A stretch of DNA of 64,000 nt from an uncultured Bacteroidales bacterium (GCA_903959905.1 CAJBYO010000029.1:1-64000); one strand, 5' to 3'; positions 8,723-18,226 are shown, numbered from the stretch's first letter. Notes: generated by a model not told the origin, from the letters alone. A program made the numbers and translations.

Positions 8723-8730
8723 CAAAGGTA
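8723..8730 (-). promoter_or_regulatory. -7 box of the efflux operon
   Basis: TACCTTTG on the minus strand, 33 nt upstream of the adaptor start, matches TAnnTTTG. No clear TTG is seen at the expected upstream spacing, so support is moderate. Confidence 0.45.
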
Positions 8731-8823
8731 AGGAAATCATTTGGTTTGCCGTGTGGTTGAAGGAGGATAAACCATACGGGGAAAGAAAAATCAGTCTTGC
8801 AGGCAGGTTCGGCAAAATTGCTG

Positions 8824-8855
8824 TTGCTTATTCAGAAAAATAATTCGTAAATTTG
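8824..8855 (+). promoter_or_regulatory. Promoter of the tRNA-Pro/tRNA-Thr operon
   Basis: TTG (8824-8826), 21 nt, then TAAATTTG (8848-8855), matching the Bacteroidota consensus. The first tRNA starts about 60 nt downstream. Confidence 0.6.
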
Positions 8856-8921
8856 CAATCCTTTTCCGGGATACTGATGCCGGAAGCAGGTAGTTTCTTT
8901 GAAATTTTATCAGTAATTCCT

Positions 8922-8995
8922 CGGGATGTAGCGCAGTTGGCTAGCGCACCACGTTCGGGACGTGGGGGTCGGAAGTTCGAGTCTTCTCATCCCGA
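8922..8995 (+). tRNA. tRNA-Pro(CGG)
   Basis: A 74-nt cloverleaf. The acceptor stem is CGGGATG/CATCCCG with discriminator A. The anticodon stem CCACG/CGTGG closes the loop TTCGGGA, giving anticodon CGG. The T-loop TTCGAGT is present. CCA is not encoded. Confidence 0.95.
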
Positions 8996-9002
8996 CTTTT
9001 TC

Positions 9003-9075
9003 GCCTCTTTAGCTCAGTTGGTAGAGCAACTGATTCGTAATTAGTAGGTCGGGGGTTCAAGTCCCCTGAGAGGCT
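9003..9075 (+). tRNA. tRNA-Thr(CGT)
   Basis: A 73-nt cloverleaf. The acceptor stem is GCCTCTT/GAGAGGC with discriminator T. The anticodon stem ACTGA/TTAGT closes the loop TTCGTAA, giving anticodon CGT. The T-arm is GGGGG TTCAAGT CCCCT. It lies 7 nt after tRNA-Pro, so the two are one transcript. Confidence 0.95.
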
Positions 9076-9113
9076 CAGGGAACAGCAGCAGGATATGCTG
9101 GCCCACGATTGAC

Positions 9114-9160
9114 AACCTGAATTCACACATGCACACGCATGAGGGGGTTCAGGTTTTTTC
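9114..9160 (+). terminator. Rho-independent terminator after the tRNA pair
   Basis: AACCTGAA (9114-9121) pairs with TTCAGGTT (9148-9155), followed by a T-run. It closes the tRNA transcript. Confidence 0.75.
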
Positions 9161-9635
9161 TTTATCTCCGGGATGGTAATTTTAAGCTGGATCTGGTGTA
9201 CATCATGTTTATGAACAAGTTTATGCCGCTCATTTTCCGTAAGATCTGATGTGGGTTTTAACTCTTTCGTACGAAGGATATCCCCTGCTTTCCTGTGCAG
9301 GATCGACATGTCTTTGAATAGCGTGAAATTCAGATTTACCCGCTCGTTTGATTTCTGTCTGTTCATGGATCAAGGCTTAAAGCAACGTGAAATTTCCGAG
9401 GGTATGGCGAGGTGTAACTTGTTGATAATGAATTCAAAGATACATCAATTAATGGCGAATTTCGGTGGCCTGATAATAAAACCAGGGCCGCAAATCTTTT
9501 TTTGTTTAAGGTGCATGGAAGGTTAAGGATGAGCCATTTGAATGATTAAGTATACCTGTTGTCGTACCAAAATCTTTTCGCCTGAGTTCGCTTTGAATGG
9601 CAGAAATCTCATGCAAACCTTTGATTTTTTAAAGG
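9161..9635. other. Gene-poor gap
   Basis: About 475 nt without a gene that can be supported. A minus-strand reading frame starting near 9366 (MNRQKSNERVNLNF...) is open, but it runs through the tRNA terminator and antisense to both tRNAs, so it is probably spurious. No repeats of the families seen elsewhere in the window are visible here. Confidence 0.5.
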
Positions 9636-9671
9636 AAAAGAAAAAGGCTGCGATCGTTTGACCCAGCCTTT
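9636..9671 (-). terminator. Terminator of the T9SS cargo gene
   Basis: On the minus strand AAAGGCTG (from 9671) pairs with CAGCCTTT (to 9643) and is followed by TTTCTTTTCC. It lies 25 nt after the stop codon. Confidence 0.8.
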
Positions 9672-9696
9672 CTCCTCTGTTAACCTGTTTATTCGT

Positions 9697-12654
9697 TTAT
9701 TTATTTACCAGGACTTTCAGCTGTTTGGTAAAATCGGATCCGATGATCTTGACGATGTAATAGCCGTTGGGCTGGTCACCGAGATTGAAGGTGTAGATGT
9801 TCTCAGGTTTTACCGGCACAACCATCTTCTGCACGGTTTTGCCCGATGCGTTGTAGATAAGTATTCGATTCATTGGTTGAAACCCGCTTGAAGCTTCAAC
9901 AGATACTGATCCGCTGGTCGGATTCGGGTATACTGTATATTCATCTGAGGGTTCAGCCTCAGCGGCTTCGGCCTCCTTGGCGAGGCGCTTATACCGCAGT
10001 TTTGTATTGGTTGAGTTGGTTCCGCATCCTGAAACGGTGGTCACAAGTTTAACAACACCTGTAAATGTCGCTGTCCAGGTAATTTTTGCATCATCACCGC
10101 AAAAATCGTTGGAATATGCGAGAAACGCATTCGTCGTTTTGTTGCGCAGTGTCATTTCCGAATTATAGGTAGCAGATGCACCGTCGGCGGTACAATAGGA
10201 GAACACATAGGTAATGCCGGAGGTGACATTGAATGCCGCAAACTCTCCGGCCCAGATTGAATTCTGTGTTTTCCATGCGGTGGTCGGGGTTAAGGTGGTG
10301 CTCGGGTACTGGGTTGTGCTGTTGCATCCCTGGATGGTTACCTGAACAGTTAAAGCCACGCTCCCGGTGTTGTTTGATTCGTTGGATTCTGCAACCTGGG
10401 CGTCAGCATCAGCCACGAAAAGAAGGTACCATGCGCCTGCAGCAGTGTTTGCAGGGATGGTCAGAACTTTGCTGAACGGGGCCGTTGCACTGGCCGCCAG
10501 TGTGGCAACTGCATCGGTAGCCAGGTAAACATCACCGGCGCTGTACAGGTTGTCGCTTGAAAGGTAGTACTTAAGGGATGATGCCCCTGCAGCACCCGGT
10601 CCGAGGTTGCTGACAACACAGGAGGAAGTGGTGGTCAGTCCTGCTGTAACGGTCGTTGGTGTTGCCGAAGGAGTTAACAGGGTGAGGTCAGGAGAACCCG
10701 CCGCAGAGGTGACCGCCAGCTGTGTACTTGCGGTATTGTTGTTCTCGTTCACTTCGGTTACCTGGGCATCAGCATCGGCGACAAACAGGATGTAATAGGT
10801 TCCCGGGGTGGTTCCTGCGGGAATGGTCAATACCTTGCTGAATGGGGTGCTGGAACTTGCATTGAGGGCAGGAACAGCGTCTGTTCCAAGTAAAATATCC
10901 CCTGCTCCGAAGGTGTTGTCGGCTGATAAATAGTATTTCAGGTTTGATGTGCCGGCGGATGCAGCACCCTGGTTCATCACGCTGCAGGCAGCCGTGGTTG
11001 TTTGCCCGTCCTGAACTGAAGTTGGGGTGACAGACTGTCCCTGGGCCACAAGGTCGGGCTGGGCAGGGGCGGAACCAACCTGGAAGTTGAAAATCCTGGT
11101 TTTACGTGCCTGGGCAGCACCGATGTATTCTGTTGTGAACCAGAAAGTTTTGTCATCCATAGGGTCAATGCTGATTCCTGCATAGTCGCCCCAGCGGTTA
11201 TACGAGGTCTGGGCATACGCACCAGTCACAACAGTTTGCTCAGCCAGGTCAAGGGTTCCCGCTCCGGCGGCATAGGCTGAAGCAGATTGCCCTGTGTAAC
11301 GGATGCCCGGGTACAGTGTAGTGCTGGAAATGGAATAACCAAGTCCGAGTTCACTCTGGCCGTTCAGCCTGATGCTGCCCATCCAGCGTGAGTGGATATC
11401 CGGTGCATAGGTGCCCGACTGGCGCAGCGACCAGGTCCCCGTGGTTTTACGAAGTTCATACCACCTGATCCCGGCATGGTCGGTATTATCAACGTCAACG
11501 GTATGGCAGCAAACCAGCGTCTGATAGGAGCCGAAATTTCTGTATTGCGGCGCATTCATGATCACCTGCGGGATGGCATCCAGTTCACGCGTTGTTCCCT
11601 GCTGTTTGATGTTGTCCCAGTTTGCACCGAAATCACTCACAAATGCAGGAACGCTCAGCTGCTGCACCCGGTTGAATGTTGACGAGGCAGGTGTGGTCCA
11701 GTTGGCGGTAAGTTCATAGATCCATAACTGGTCGGCACCTCCTGCGATGGCGTCGTCGTTGATGGTGACAAACAAACCGGGGCTTCCTGCAGGTGCTGCA
11801 GGCCCGTCGCCGTCGACCGGCGGGACGCACATAAAACCGTCAATGGTTGTCGGCCTCCAGGGATTGTCAAACCCAATCATCTGGGCGGTTAGCCCGGTCA
11901 GCATTTTGTTGCGTTCCATGACATAAATATCTTTCTTGCCGGCAGCACTGTTGTTGGTAGCCATATAGTAGCCGTCCTGCCATACCCCGATCTTTTCATA
12001 GTCGGGCATGTCATCCACATCAAAGGAGTACCTGTACCAGCTTCCGGTCGGGTCATTCGTTTGTGAAACCGCAACCAGCATATAGTCGTTGGCCCCGCAG
12101 ATGGAGAATTCAACTACCAGCCATCGATCGGCCATTTCGTCATAAAGGATGATCGGGTCTCCGTCGTTGCAGGTGGCTCCGGTAACGTTACCGAACAACA
12201 GGTTTAAATTGCTCGGGCCGGCAAGGAGGGCCCCTGCTTTGGAGTAGATGGCATAAACCGAATTGATGGTCTGCATGTAATGGTTTGGACCTACAGTTCC
12301 GTTGTCATCTGGCGGGAAATAGGGAGAGGACTGTCCGTCAAAAGAGATGATGGCGGCCTTCAACGCAGAGGTTTTTCCCTCCTCATTCTGCCATACAGGA
12401 TCATTTCCCTTCGGTAATGCAGTTTCAGCATAAGGGTACAGGCGCACCTGCAGCTCCTCATTCCTGGGTTTCATTGCGTCGGTCTCCATCTTTTCGTATT
12501 CCTCCGCTGTTAGTGCGGGGAGATCGCGCAAGGGCTGTGAAAGCCCGTGAAAAACGCCAACCCCAATATAGGTTGGACTTACCGGCTTATCCTGTGCTGA
12601 TAGCAGGGATGTGATCGCCAGCATCAAAAATAATAACAGGGTAGATTTTCTCAT
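9697..12654 (-). CDS. Large secreted protein with two CARDB domains and a T9SS sorting domain
   Basis: A 985-residue exported protein (signal peptide MRKSTLLLFLMLAITSLLSAQ). The first ~525 residues form an unrecognised domain of aromatic and WxxxE-type segments, perhaps a propeller, ending IFNFQVGSAP. Two adjacent CARDB-type Ig modules follow (about 530-645 and 648-765). Each carries NLKYYLS/SLKYYLS, LFVADADAQV and NENNNT/NESNNT, and they are near copies of each other. A beta-sandwich (QGCNSTTQYPS...) is next. The end is a Por/T9SS type A sorting domain (YPNPTSGSVSVE, IYNASGK, NGYYIVKI, KQLKVLVNK), which directs it across the outer membrane to the cell surface. The function of the catalytic or binding part is unknown. 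Confidence 0.88.
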   Translation of the reverse strand: MRKSTLLLFLMLAITSLLSAQDKPVSPTYIGVGVFHGLSQPLRDLPALTAEEYEKMETDAMKPRNEELQVRLYPYAETALPKGNDPVWQNEEGKTSALKAAIISFDGQSSPYFPPDDNGTVGPNHYMQTINSVYAIYSKAGALLAGPSNLNLLFGNVTGATCNDGDPIILYDEMADRWLVVEFSICGANDYMLVAVSQTNDPTGSWYRYSFDVDDMPDYEKIGVWQDGYYMATNNSAAGKKDIYVMERNKMLTGLTAQMIGFDNPWRPTTIDGFMCVPPVDGDGPAAPAGSPGLFVTINDDAIAGGADQLWIYELTANWTTPASSTFNRVQQLSVPAFVSDFGANWDNIKQQGTTRELDAIPQVIMNAPQYRNFGSYQTLVCCHTVDVDNTDHAGIRWYELRKTTGTWSLRQSGTYAPDIHSRWMGSIRLNGQSELGLGYSISSTTLYPGIRYTGQSASAYAAGAGTLDLAEQTVVTGAYAQTSYNRWGDYAGISIDPMDDKTFWFTTEYIGAAQARKTRIFNFQVGSAPAQPDLVAQGQSVTPTSVQDGQTTTAACSVMNQGAASAGTSNLKYYLSADNTFGAGDILLGTDAVPALNASSSTPFSKVLTIPAGTTPGTYYILFVADADAQVTEVNENNNTASTQLAVTSAAGSPDLTLLTPSATPTTVTAGLTTTSSCVVSNLGPGAAGASSLKYYLSSDNLYSAGDVYLATDAVATLAASATAPFSKVLTIPANTAAGAWYLLFVADADAQVAESNESNNTGSVALTVQVTIQGCNSTTQYPSTTLTPTTAWKTQNSIWAGEFAAFNVTSGITYVFSYCTADGASATYNSEMTLRNKTTNAFLAYSNDFCGDDAKITWTATFTGVVKLVTTVSGCGTNSTNTKLRYKRLAKEAEAAEAEPSDEYTVYPNPTSGSVSVEASSGFQPMNRILIYNASGKTVQKMVVPVKPENIYTFNLGDQPNGYYIVKIIGSDFTKQLKVLVNK

Positions 12655-12680
12655 GAGGATAAATGTTAGGTTAGTTTCCC

Positions 12681-12711
12681 CAAAGATAATCAGGGAGTTT
12701 GAATCTCACAA
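12681..12711 (-). promoter_or_regulatory. Promoter of the T9SS cargo gene
   Basis: TTG (12709-12711) and TATCTTTG (12681-12688) are separated by 20 nt on the minus strand, about 27 nt before the ATG. This is a strong match to the Bacteroidota consensus. Confidence 0.7.
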
Positions 12712-12751
12712 CATTTATGTACTGAAATTCTCTAATTATTTTTCGAGATCG

Positions 12752-15700
12752 TTATTCTGCACGCAAATCGTTGTTATTCAATGCAGAAAGGATCTTTTTT
12801 GCAGGAAAATATATCCAGGCAAGTCCATTTAAAAAGACCATGAGAAGGATAACTGATATGAAAACCCATGGAACATTTCCTGCACCTGAGAGCATAAGTT
12901 GCAGGATCATGGGCAGCGATGATACAAGTCCCAGGAGGATCCCCGAAAGCAGGATGAACGCATGTTCTGCAAGTATCAGCCTTAAGACAAACTGCTGCCG
13001 GAACCCAAGTGCTGCATAAAGGGCAAGCTCTGAATTTCGCCGGGAGATATTCCTGAGCAGCACGATGCCCAGTCCTACGGTGCCGATGATGATGCCCAGC
13101 CCTCCAAGCAGCATGAACACAGACAGGTATGTGTTCTCAACCGCATTGAAGGAGGCGAGCCGCCCTGCGGTGGGGGTTGCAGTTAAACCGTAATCCCTGA
13201 AGAGGAATTCAAGCCGTTTGGCAATTGTATCCTGCATACGAATGTCTCCTTCAACCAGGATGATGCGGGATCCGGCAACTGAAGGGAAAAACAAACGCAA
13301 CAGACTGTCGGAAACGAGGATGTTACCCTGGAATATAGAGTTGTTAAGGCCTCCCACCAGTTTTATTTTCAATGTTTTACCGGCTTCATCCATGTAGATG
13401 AGTGTATCGCCGACCGATTTGCGGAGCCCCCAGGTGATGACCGACTGGTCTGCAAATCCCGGGATCATATCAGGGGCAAGGGGATGGGCGAGGGACTTCC
13501 AGGGATGGCTTTTATTGACCGGGGCTGTGGAACTTACGACGGTGAAAGCGCCAAGCTCGTTAAATTGGCCGGCCGGGACCCCAAGCATGGCGGGTTGTGA
13601 AACCTGGTTGAGGTTCAGGCAGCTGGCATTGTCTCCTTCTACCCGGGGAAGCTGGAAATACCGGGCATTTTTCAGTGCCTCCTCATCCTGAAGCCCGAAT
13701 ATTTCGGCGCCATTGGGAGTGTTCAGATCATACATGACCGGAATGGTTGTTTCTGCCCATAAGAGAAATCCTCCCGTTCCGGAGCTCCGGAACGTATCCT
13801 GCCCGTAAAGGGTTTTGCGGTTTGCCCCGGTGATGATAATGGTAAATGTTCCGATTGAAAGAAGGGCAACAGCAGCGACAGTGCGGCCGCGGTGCAGGGC
13901 AAGGTTTCTAAAAACAAGCCGGGTGAAGCCTGGCACAGTGGGGATGGCCTTGCGGGTCCTTCCCGGCAGGAACAGGTTGAGTATGGCCCACCCTGCAGGC
14001 AGCATGAGCCCTCCGGCAACGAGGACCAGGGAACTGTTGGCCTGTTTGCCGGAAAACAAGGTCATCGCAATGATCAGAACTGCACTGCCCGCCGTGATGC
14101 TGGCGGTGATGATAGTGAGGGCCCTGTTCATCTTCCATTTTCCCGGCAACGGTAGCCCTGTATCTCCACCAGTGAGCACCGACAGCGGTTTTCTCAAATT
14201 CCGCCATAAAATATAAAAGAGGGTCAGCATGGAGGTGACCAAACCGCTCAAGGCGCCTGTCAGCAGCGTTGTCGGGTATATTTTAATCACCAGCAAGGAG
14301 GTGTTTACCGCCTCATTCCATATCGTGTTCAATCCGAGGATAAGTAAATAGTTGTATAAGATACCTGCCAGCGCACCCAGGATGGAACCTGCAGCGGCAA
14401 CGATCAGCGCTTCAACGGATAATACCTCCAGAATCAATCCTTGTCTGAAGCCAATGGCTGCCAGTATTCCCGTTTCCCTGGTTCTGGCTGTTGCATGCAT
14501 GGAAAAGAGCATGCCGCTCAGCAGCAGGGCACTTACCAGGATGAAAAATCCCAGGCTCAGGAAAAGTTCGCCAAAATCGGTAGAGTTGTCCGCTGCCAGC
14601 ATTCCCTCAGCGTAAACAGGCCTGAAGGAGAATCCATACCCGGCGGGGCTGATTCGGGACATGAATGACCTTTTTAGCCCCGGAAGGTCCGTTTCACTGG
14701 CATCAAACCTGAAAGCCGTGTAGTTTCCGAACCTGTTGCCCCACATCCGGTGTCCTGCATCAAGGGAGACAAAGGCTTTGGGCGTTCCCCTGAAATCTTT
14801 CCAGTACTGTTCGTCTTTGTCACGGATTTTCTTCAGGTTGATGGGGGCCCCGGTTTGCCAGTCGCGGCAGTTGCCTGCATCGGTCATGCCAGGGAAATCA
14901 GGCATCAGCCATCGGCCGGCAACGGTACCGGCGACAGGAACTACTGCGGTGACCACAAACCTTGAACTGTCTTCCCGCAGTGACCGAAGCGGCCCCATCA
15001 GGAAATACCGCATGGTTACTGAATCCCCGGCTCCAACATGAAGATCATTGGCAAGCCAGTCGTTGAGGATGATCTCCTTATCCCCGGTTTGAGATTTCAG
15101 GAATGAAGAACTTGTCGCAGTAACAAAGGAATAAGGGGTTGAATGATTTCCGGCAGAGATTGAATTAGCCAGGTATGTAAGGATAGGTTGGCAGCCGGGG
15201 AAGGCTGATAATACTGCCTTTGCCGTTGCATCATCAAAAAAGATGCGTCCGGTGGTAACCTGGTAGGTTGTGTTTGCAACCCCGGGCAGCTTTTCAAAGC
15301 GAATCCCGGCATCTGCGGGCGTCCAGCACGTTTTCAGGGCGCTGTCGAAGGCAGTTTTTGTTAATCCCCGCGATTCATCCCCGGCGGCCAGCATAACGTT
15401 TGCATAACCCTTCATTTTCAGCAAGGATGCCAGTTGTTCCAGCGACATAAAAATGTTGTACGGCGCCGATTGATTGTTGCTGAGGCTGAACCTCCCCATA
15501 GATTCATCATCTGCAATGGCACATATTTTTAACCGTATTGAAACTGACGGCTGGTTTTCTGCAACAAACGGTGCATCCGAAGGGGCTGTTCCCAGGTTCC
15601 GGAGGCGGATCAGCAATTCACCGCCCGGCGCAAGTTTTAACTTTTCGGCAACATTCCTGCTGATGATGACTTCATCTGCTGATGGCGCGGAGAGCGGGCT

Positions 15701-16066
15701 GTTCCAGAGCCTTGTGAAACGATTGTCGATCCCGGTTATTCTTACCTGGTTGATCCTCAGATTCATGTCACTGTTGATGGCAATGCCGTCTGTAACCAGG
15801 AGGGGTGCTGTTTCTGTTTTCAAACGCAGCGAAATACTGTCAGACAGTTCCTGCCTGAAAAGCCGTTCATGGGGCTGCATGGCAAACCTTACCTTGCCCA
15901 ACCGGATATCTGTAAGCCTGGAAAGACTGAACCGCACGGAATCACCCACGATGAGGGCCCCGGTGATCACGGCCGCGCTGACCATGATCCCTGCCATCAC
16001 TGCCAGCCATGATTTGCGGTAATACCACAGGTTTTTGTAAATAAGCCTTATCCGGTTCATGCTCAT
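12752..16066 (-). CDS. ABC transporter permease with two FtsX domains
   Basis: A 1104-residue inner-membrane protein. A MacB-type N-terminus (helix WLAVMAGIMVSAAVITGALIVGDS) is followed by a long periplasmic domain, a first FtsX helix bundle near residues 510-640 (FILVSALLLSGMLFSMHA, ETGILAAIGFRQG), two extra helices, a second periplasmic region, and a second FtsX bundle at the C-terminus (NSELALYAALGFRQQ). This duplicated form is seen in single-permease relatives of LolCE or MacB. It overlaps the ATPase gene by 4 bp (ATGA). The pair may extrude lipoproteins, lipids or peptides or power an envelope process; the substrate is not known. Confidence 0.9.
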   Translation of the reverse strand: MSMNRIRLIYKNLWYYRKSWLAVMAGIMVSAAVITGALIVGDSVRFSLSRLTDIRLGKVRFAMQPHERLFRQELSDSISLRLKTETAPLLVTDGIAINSDMNLRINQVRITGIDNRFTRLWNSPLSAPSADEVIISRNVAEKLKLAPGGELLIRLRNLGTAPSDAPFVAENQPSVSIRLKICAIADDESMGRFSLSNNQSAPYNIFMSLEQLASLLKMKGYANVMLAAGDESRGLTKTAFDSALKTCWTPADAGIRFEKLPGVANTTYQVTTGRIFFDDATAKAVLSAFPGCQPILTYLANSISAGNHSTPYSFVTATSSSFLKSQTGDKEIILNDWLANDLHVGAGDSVTMRYFLMGPLRSLREDSSRFVVTAVVPVAGTVAGRWLMPDFPGMTDAGNCRDWQTGAPINLKKIRDKDEQYWKDFRGTPKAFVSLDAGHRMWGNRFGNYTAFRFDASETDLPGLKRSFMSRISPAGYGFSFRPVYAEGMLAADNSTDFGELFLSLGFFILVSALLLSGMLFSMHATARTRETGILAAIGFRQGLILEVLSVEALIVAAAGSILGALAGILYNYLLILGLNTIWNEAVNTSLLVIKIYPTTLLTGALSGLVTSMLTLFYILWRNLRKPLSVLTGGDTGLPLPGKWKMNRALTIITASITAGSAVLIIAMTLFSGKQANSSLVLVAGGLMLPAGWAILNLFLPGRTRKAIPTVPGFTRLVFRNLALHRGRTVAAVALLSIGTFTIIITGANRKTLYGQDTFRSSGTGGFLLWAETTIPVMYDLNTPNGAEIFGLQDEEALKNARYFQLPRVEGDNASCLNLNQVSQPAMLGVPAGQFNELGAFTVVSSTAPVNKSHPWKSLAHPLAPDMIPGFADQSVITWGLRKSVGDTLIYMDEAGKTLKIKLVGGLNNSIFQGNILVSDSLLRLFFPSVAGSRIILVEGDIRMQDTIAKRLEFLFRDYGLTATPTAGRLASFNAVENTYLSVFMLLGGLGIIIGTVGLGIVLLRNISRRNSELALYAALGFRQQFVLRLILAEHAFILLSGILLGLVSSLPMILQLMLSGAGNVPWVFISVILLMVFLNGLAWIYFPAKKILSALNNNDLRAE

Positions 16067-16758
16067 TTGATCTGGTTGATTTTTCCGGAAGCCAGGTGAT
16101 AAATTTTTTCCATGCGTGATGCCAGTTCCAAAGAATGGGTTACCACCACCATGGCCAGGTCATTTTCACGGTGCAATTCAACGAGCAAGTCGCCGAGTTT
16201 GCCTGCATTGCCGGCATCGAGTGATCCTGTTGGCTCATCGGCAAGCAGGAGCCTGGGCCGGTTAACCAGTGCCCTGACCACCGCTGCCCGCTGGCATTCG
16301 CCGGGAGACAGTTGTGCTGGCCGCCTGTGGATGCACTCTTGCAGTCCCACTCTTTCAATCAGTTTCCTGGCACGCTCTTCGGCTGATTTCTGTTTCTCCC
16401 TGTCATGAACAGGCATGACGGGCAACAGTACGTTTTCCATCAGCGTGAGCTGGGGCAGGAGGTGATGCATCTGGAAAACGAAACCGAGAAACTGGTTGCG
16501 GATGCCAGCGAGTCGTGAATCATCAAAGCCCTCAGTATCCTTAGCGTCAAGGACCACTTTGCCGGAAGAAGGGCGGTCAAGGGTTCCAAGGATATTCAGC
16601 AGGGTGCTTTTGCCGGAGCCTGACGGGCCCACGATGGCAACCGAATCCTTTGGGCCAACGGAGAACGTTATATCGTTGAGGATCTGGTTAATGATGCCGG
16701 GATCCGGTTGTGGATAGTGCTTGGATACCTGGTGAAGGGAGGCGAAGGAGGAGGGCAT
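16063..16758 (-). CDS. ABC transporter ATP-binding protein (LolD/MacB type)
   Basis: A 231-residue ATPase that drives the adjacent permease. It has Walker A GPSGSGKST (residues about 44-52), a Q-loop region FVFQMHHLLPQLT, a signature written LSPGECQRAAV instead of LSGGQ, Walker B RLLLADEPTGSLD and the switch His VVTHS. The length and the FQMHHLLP motif place it in the MacB/LolD subfamily. It is transcribed in the same direction as the upstream glycosyltransferase, but a repeat array separates them. Confidence 0.94.
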   Translation of the reverse strand: MPSSFASLHQVSKHYPQPDPGIINQILNDITFSVGPKDSVAIVGPSGSGKSTLLNILGTLDRPSSGKVVLDAKDTEGFDDSRLAGIRNQFLGFVFQMHHLLPQLTLMENVLLPVMPVHDREKQKSAEERARKLIERVGLQECIHRRPAQLSPGECQRAAVVRALVNRPRLLLADEPTGSLDAGNAGKLGDLLVELHRENDLAMVVVTHSLELASRMEKIYHLASGKINQIK

Positions 16759-16774
16759 GGGGGGCGGTTATAAG

Positions 16775-16864
16775 AATGACGAATATGGGAATGACGAATA
16801 TACGAATGACGAATATGCGAATGACGAATATGGGAATGACGAATATGGGAATGACGAATATGGG
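16775..16864. repeat. 15-bp AATGACGAATATGSG repeat, six copies
   Basis: Six almost identical 15-mers (AATGACGAATATGGG, ...ATACG, ...ATGCG, ...ATGGG x3) in strict tandem, followed by ATTGGGTGCTGTTAATC (16866-16882), which overlaps the stop of the glycosyltransferase gene. The same family occurs at 44859-44935 and, inverted, at 58583-58660. Confidence 0.9.
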
Positions 16865-16880
16865 AATTGGGTGCTGTTAA

Positions 16881-18170
16881 TCATTTTCGGACACTTTGGT
16901 AGAGTTTTACCATGTTGTTGGTCAGGACGTTGCAGTCAAATGAGTCTTCGATTGACCTGCGACCTGTGCGGCTCAACCGGTCAAGCGTTTCGGGATCAGA
17001 CAGCAGTTGTGAAAGACTGGCAGCAAGGGCTTCGGGTGTGTTGGGATGATAGATCAACCCACCGCCTGTCGCGCTGCTGATTTCAGGAAATGCACCCAGG
17101 TTGGGTTGAACAAGCGGAACGCCTGAAGCAAGCGCTTCAATCTGGTATAGGCCGAAAGCTTCACCTTTCAGCACCGGGACAGAGAGTACGGTCAAAGATC
17201 TGAAAAAGTCGTTCAATGCACCGGAACCAAAATCCGGCAGAATCTCAACATCCTGGAGAATATGGTTTTCTTCAAACTTTTTAAGTTGCCGCTGAATGAA
17301 GGGCTGATCATCCGAAGTCATGCCGCCGGTGACCTTTAGCTTCGTGTTCCTGAACCGGGGATCGGCTTTCAGGAGGATAAATGCATCGGCAAGAATTTCA
17401 AAACCGTTCTCTTCGCAGATCCTGGATAAATAACCGATGGATTGCGGCGTCTCAGCCGGTGCCGACCAGGTATACTTCCCGGGCTTCACCCCGATGCGCA
17501 CAACATGCATCTTTTCCGGAGGGATCTGCATTCTTTCCTGCATCACCCCGGCAAACCAGGAGCTAACGGATACAAAGGCATCGACTTCCCTGCTTTTTTC
17601 GGTCATCAGCTGCCATATTCTTTTACGCCAGGATGGCTCCATGGCATCAACCCACACATCCTCATCCTGCAGTGAAAATACAACAGGCACCTTCACCTCT
17701 TCCCTGATCTGGCTGGCCATGCCCAGCAGCAGTGCATTTGAAAAATGAACCACATCCGGTTTTGCATGATTTTTCAGGTAATCAACGAGCCGTGAAAGTT
17801 CCTGGTTCTGCCGGCCATCGCGGCCCAGCAGCATCGACTCGGTTAATTCTTCCAATCCGTGTGCCCTGGTGGAACCCGATTTTTTCGCTGCATATTTCAA
17901 AACCGGTTTTGAATCCAGCAGGGTCTCCATCCATGCCGGCATATGCCTGAACGCAGGGAACTGCTGCTTGAGGTAGATGTTAACAGCCCCGTAAAAAACA
18001 GGAACTTCCTCATTGGTATTTTCCCCGTCAATGGTAAGCGGCATGTACATCGGAAGTGTTACCGCATCATGCCCCAGCTCCCGCAGCGACATCACATACG
18101 CGCTGTCGCGCAAGCAGTTCCCACAATAAAACGTACCACCAAACCCCGGAACAATATTCACTATTCTCAT
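16881..18170 (-). CDS. Glycosyltransferase family 4 protein
   Basis: A 429-residue GT-B enzyme. The N-terminal Rossmann half begins MRIVNIVPGFGGTFYCGNC, with a donor-facing glycine loop and a CGNCLRD segment. The C-terminal half has the GT4 nucleotide-sugar signature VPVLKGEAFGLYQIEALASGVPLVQP, with the conserved E-x7-E pattern in the form EAFGLYQIE, then GGLIYHPNTPEAL. Such enzymes transfer sugars to lipids, polysaccharides or proteins in the cytosol. It follows the propeller gene of the redox cluster in the same direction but is set off by a G+C-rich hairpin, so membership in that operon is uncertain. Confidence 0.88.
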   Translation of the reverse strand: MRIVNIVPGFGGTFYCGNCLRDSAYVMSLRELGHDAVTLPMYMPLTIDGENTNEEVPVFYGAVNIYLKQQFPAFRHMPAWMETLLDSKPVLKYAAKKSGSTRAHGLEELTESMLLGRDGRQNQELSRLVDYLKNHAKPDVVHFSNALLLGMASQIREEVKVPVVFSLQDEDVWVDAMEPSWRKRIWQLMTEKSREVDAFVSVSSWFAGVMQERMQIPPEKMHVVRIGVKPGKYTWSAPAETPQSIGYLSRICEENGFEILADAFILLKADPRFRNTKLKVTGGMTSDDQPFIQRQLKKFEENHILQDVEILPDFGSGALNDFFRSLTVLSVPVLKGEAFGLYQIEALASGVPLVQPNLGAFPEISSATGGGLIYHPNTPEALAASLSQLLSDPETLDRLSRTGRRSIEDSFDCNVLTNNMVKLYQSVRK

Positions 18171-18196
18171 AACCTACTTTATTAATTCGTGCCCGT

Positions 18197-18226
18197 CCCC
18201 CTCGCCATTGTTAAATGGAGAGGGGG
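18197..18226. terminator. G+C-rich hairpin between the propeller and GT4 genes
   Basis: CCCCCTC (18197-18203) pairs with GAGGGGG (18220-18226), and CCAT with ATGG inside. It lies just after the end of the propeller gene at 18241 and before the GT4 start. It lacks a clear T-run, so attenuation rather than full termination is possible. Confidence 0.5.

Noticed and set aside
8941..9366. Minus-strand ORF over the tRNA pair
   Set aside because: Its C-terminal half (NPRPTNYESVALPTEL) is the well-known false translation of antisense tRNA genes; it also crosses the tRNA terminator.
16757..17080. Plus-strand ORF encoding GNDEY repeats
   Set aside because: It is the forward translation of the 15-bp DNA repeat and then runs antisense through the GT4 gene; it has no independent features.
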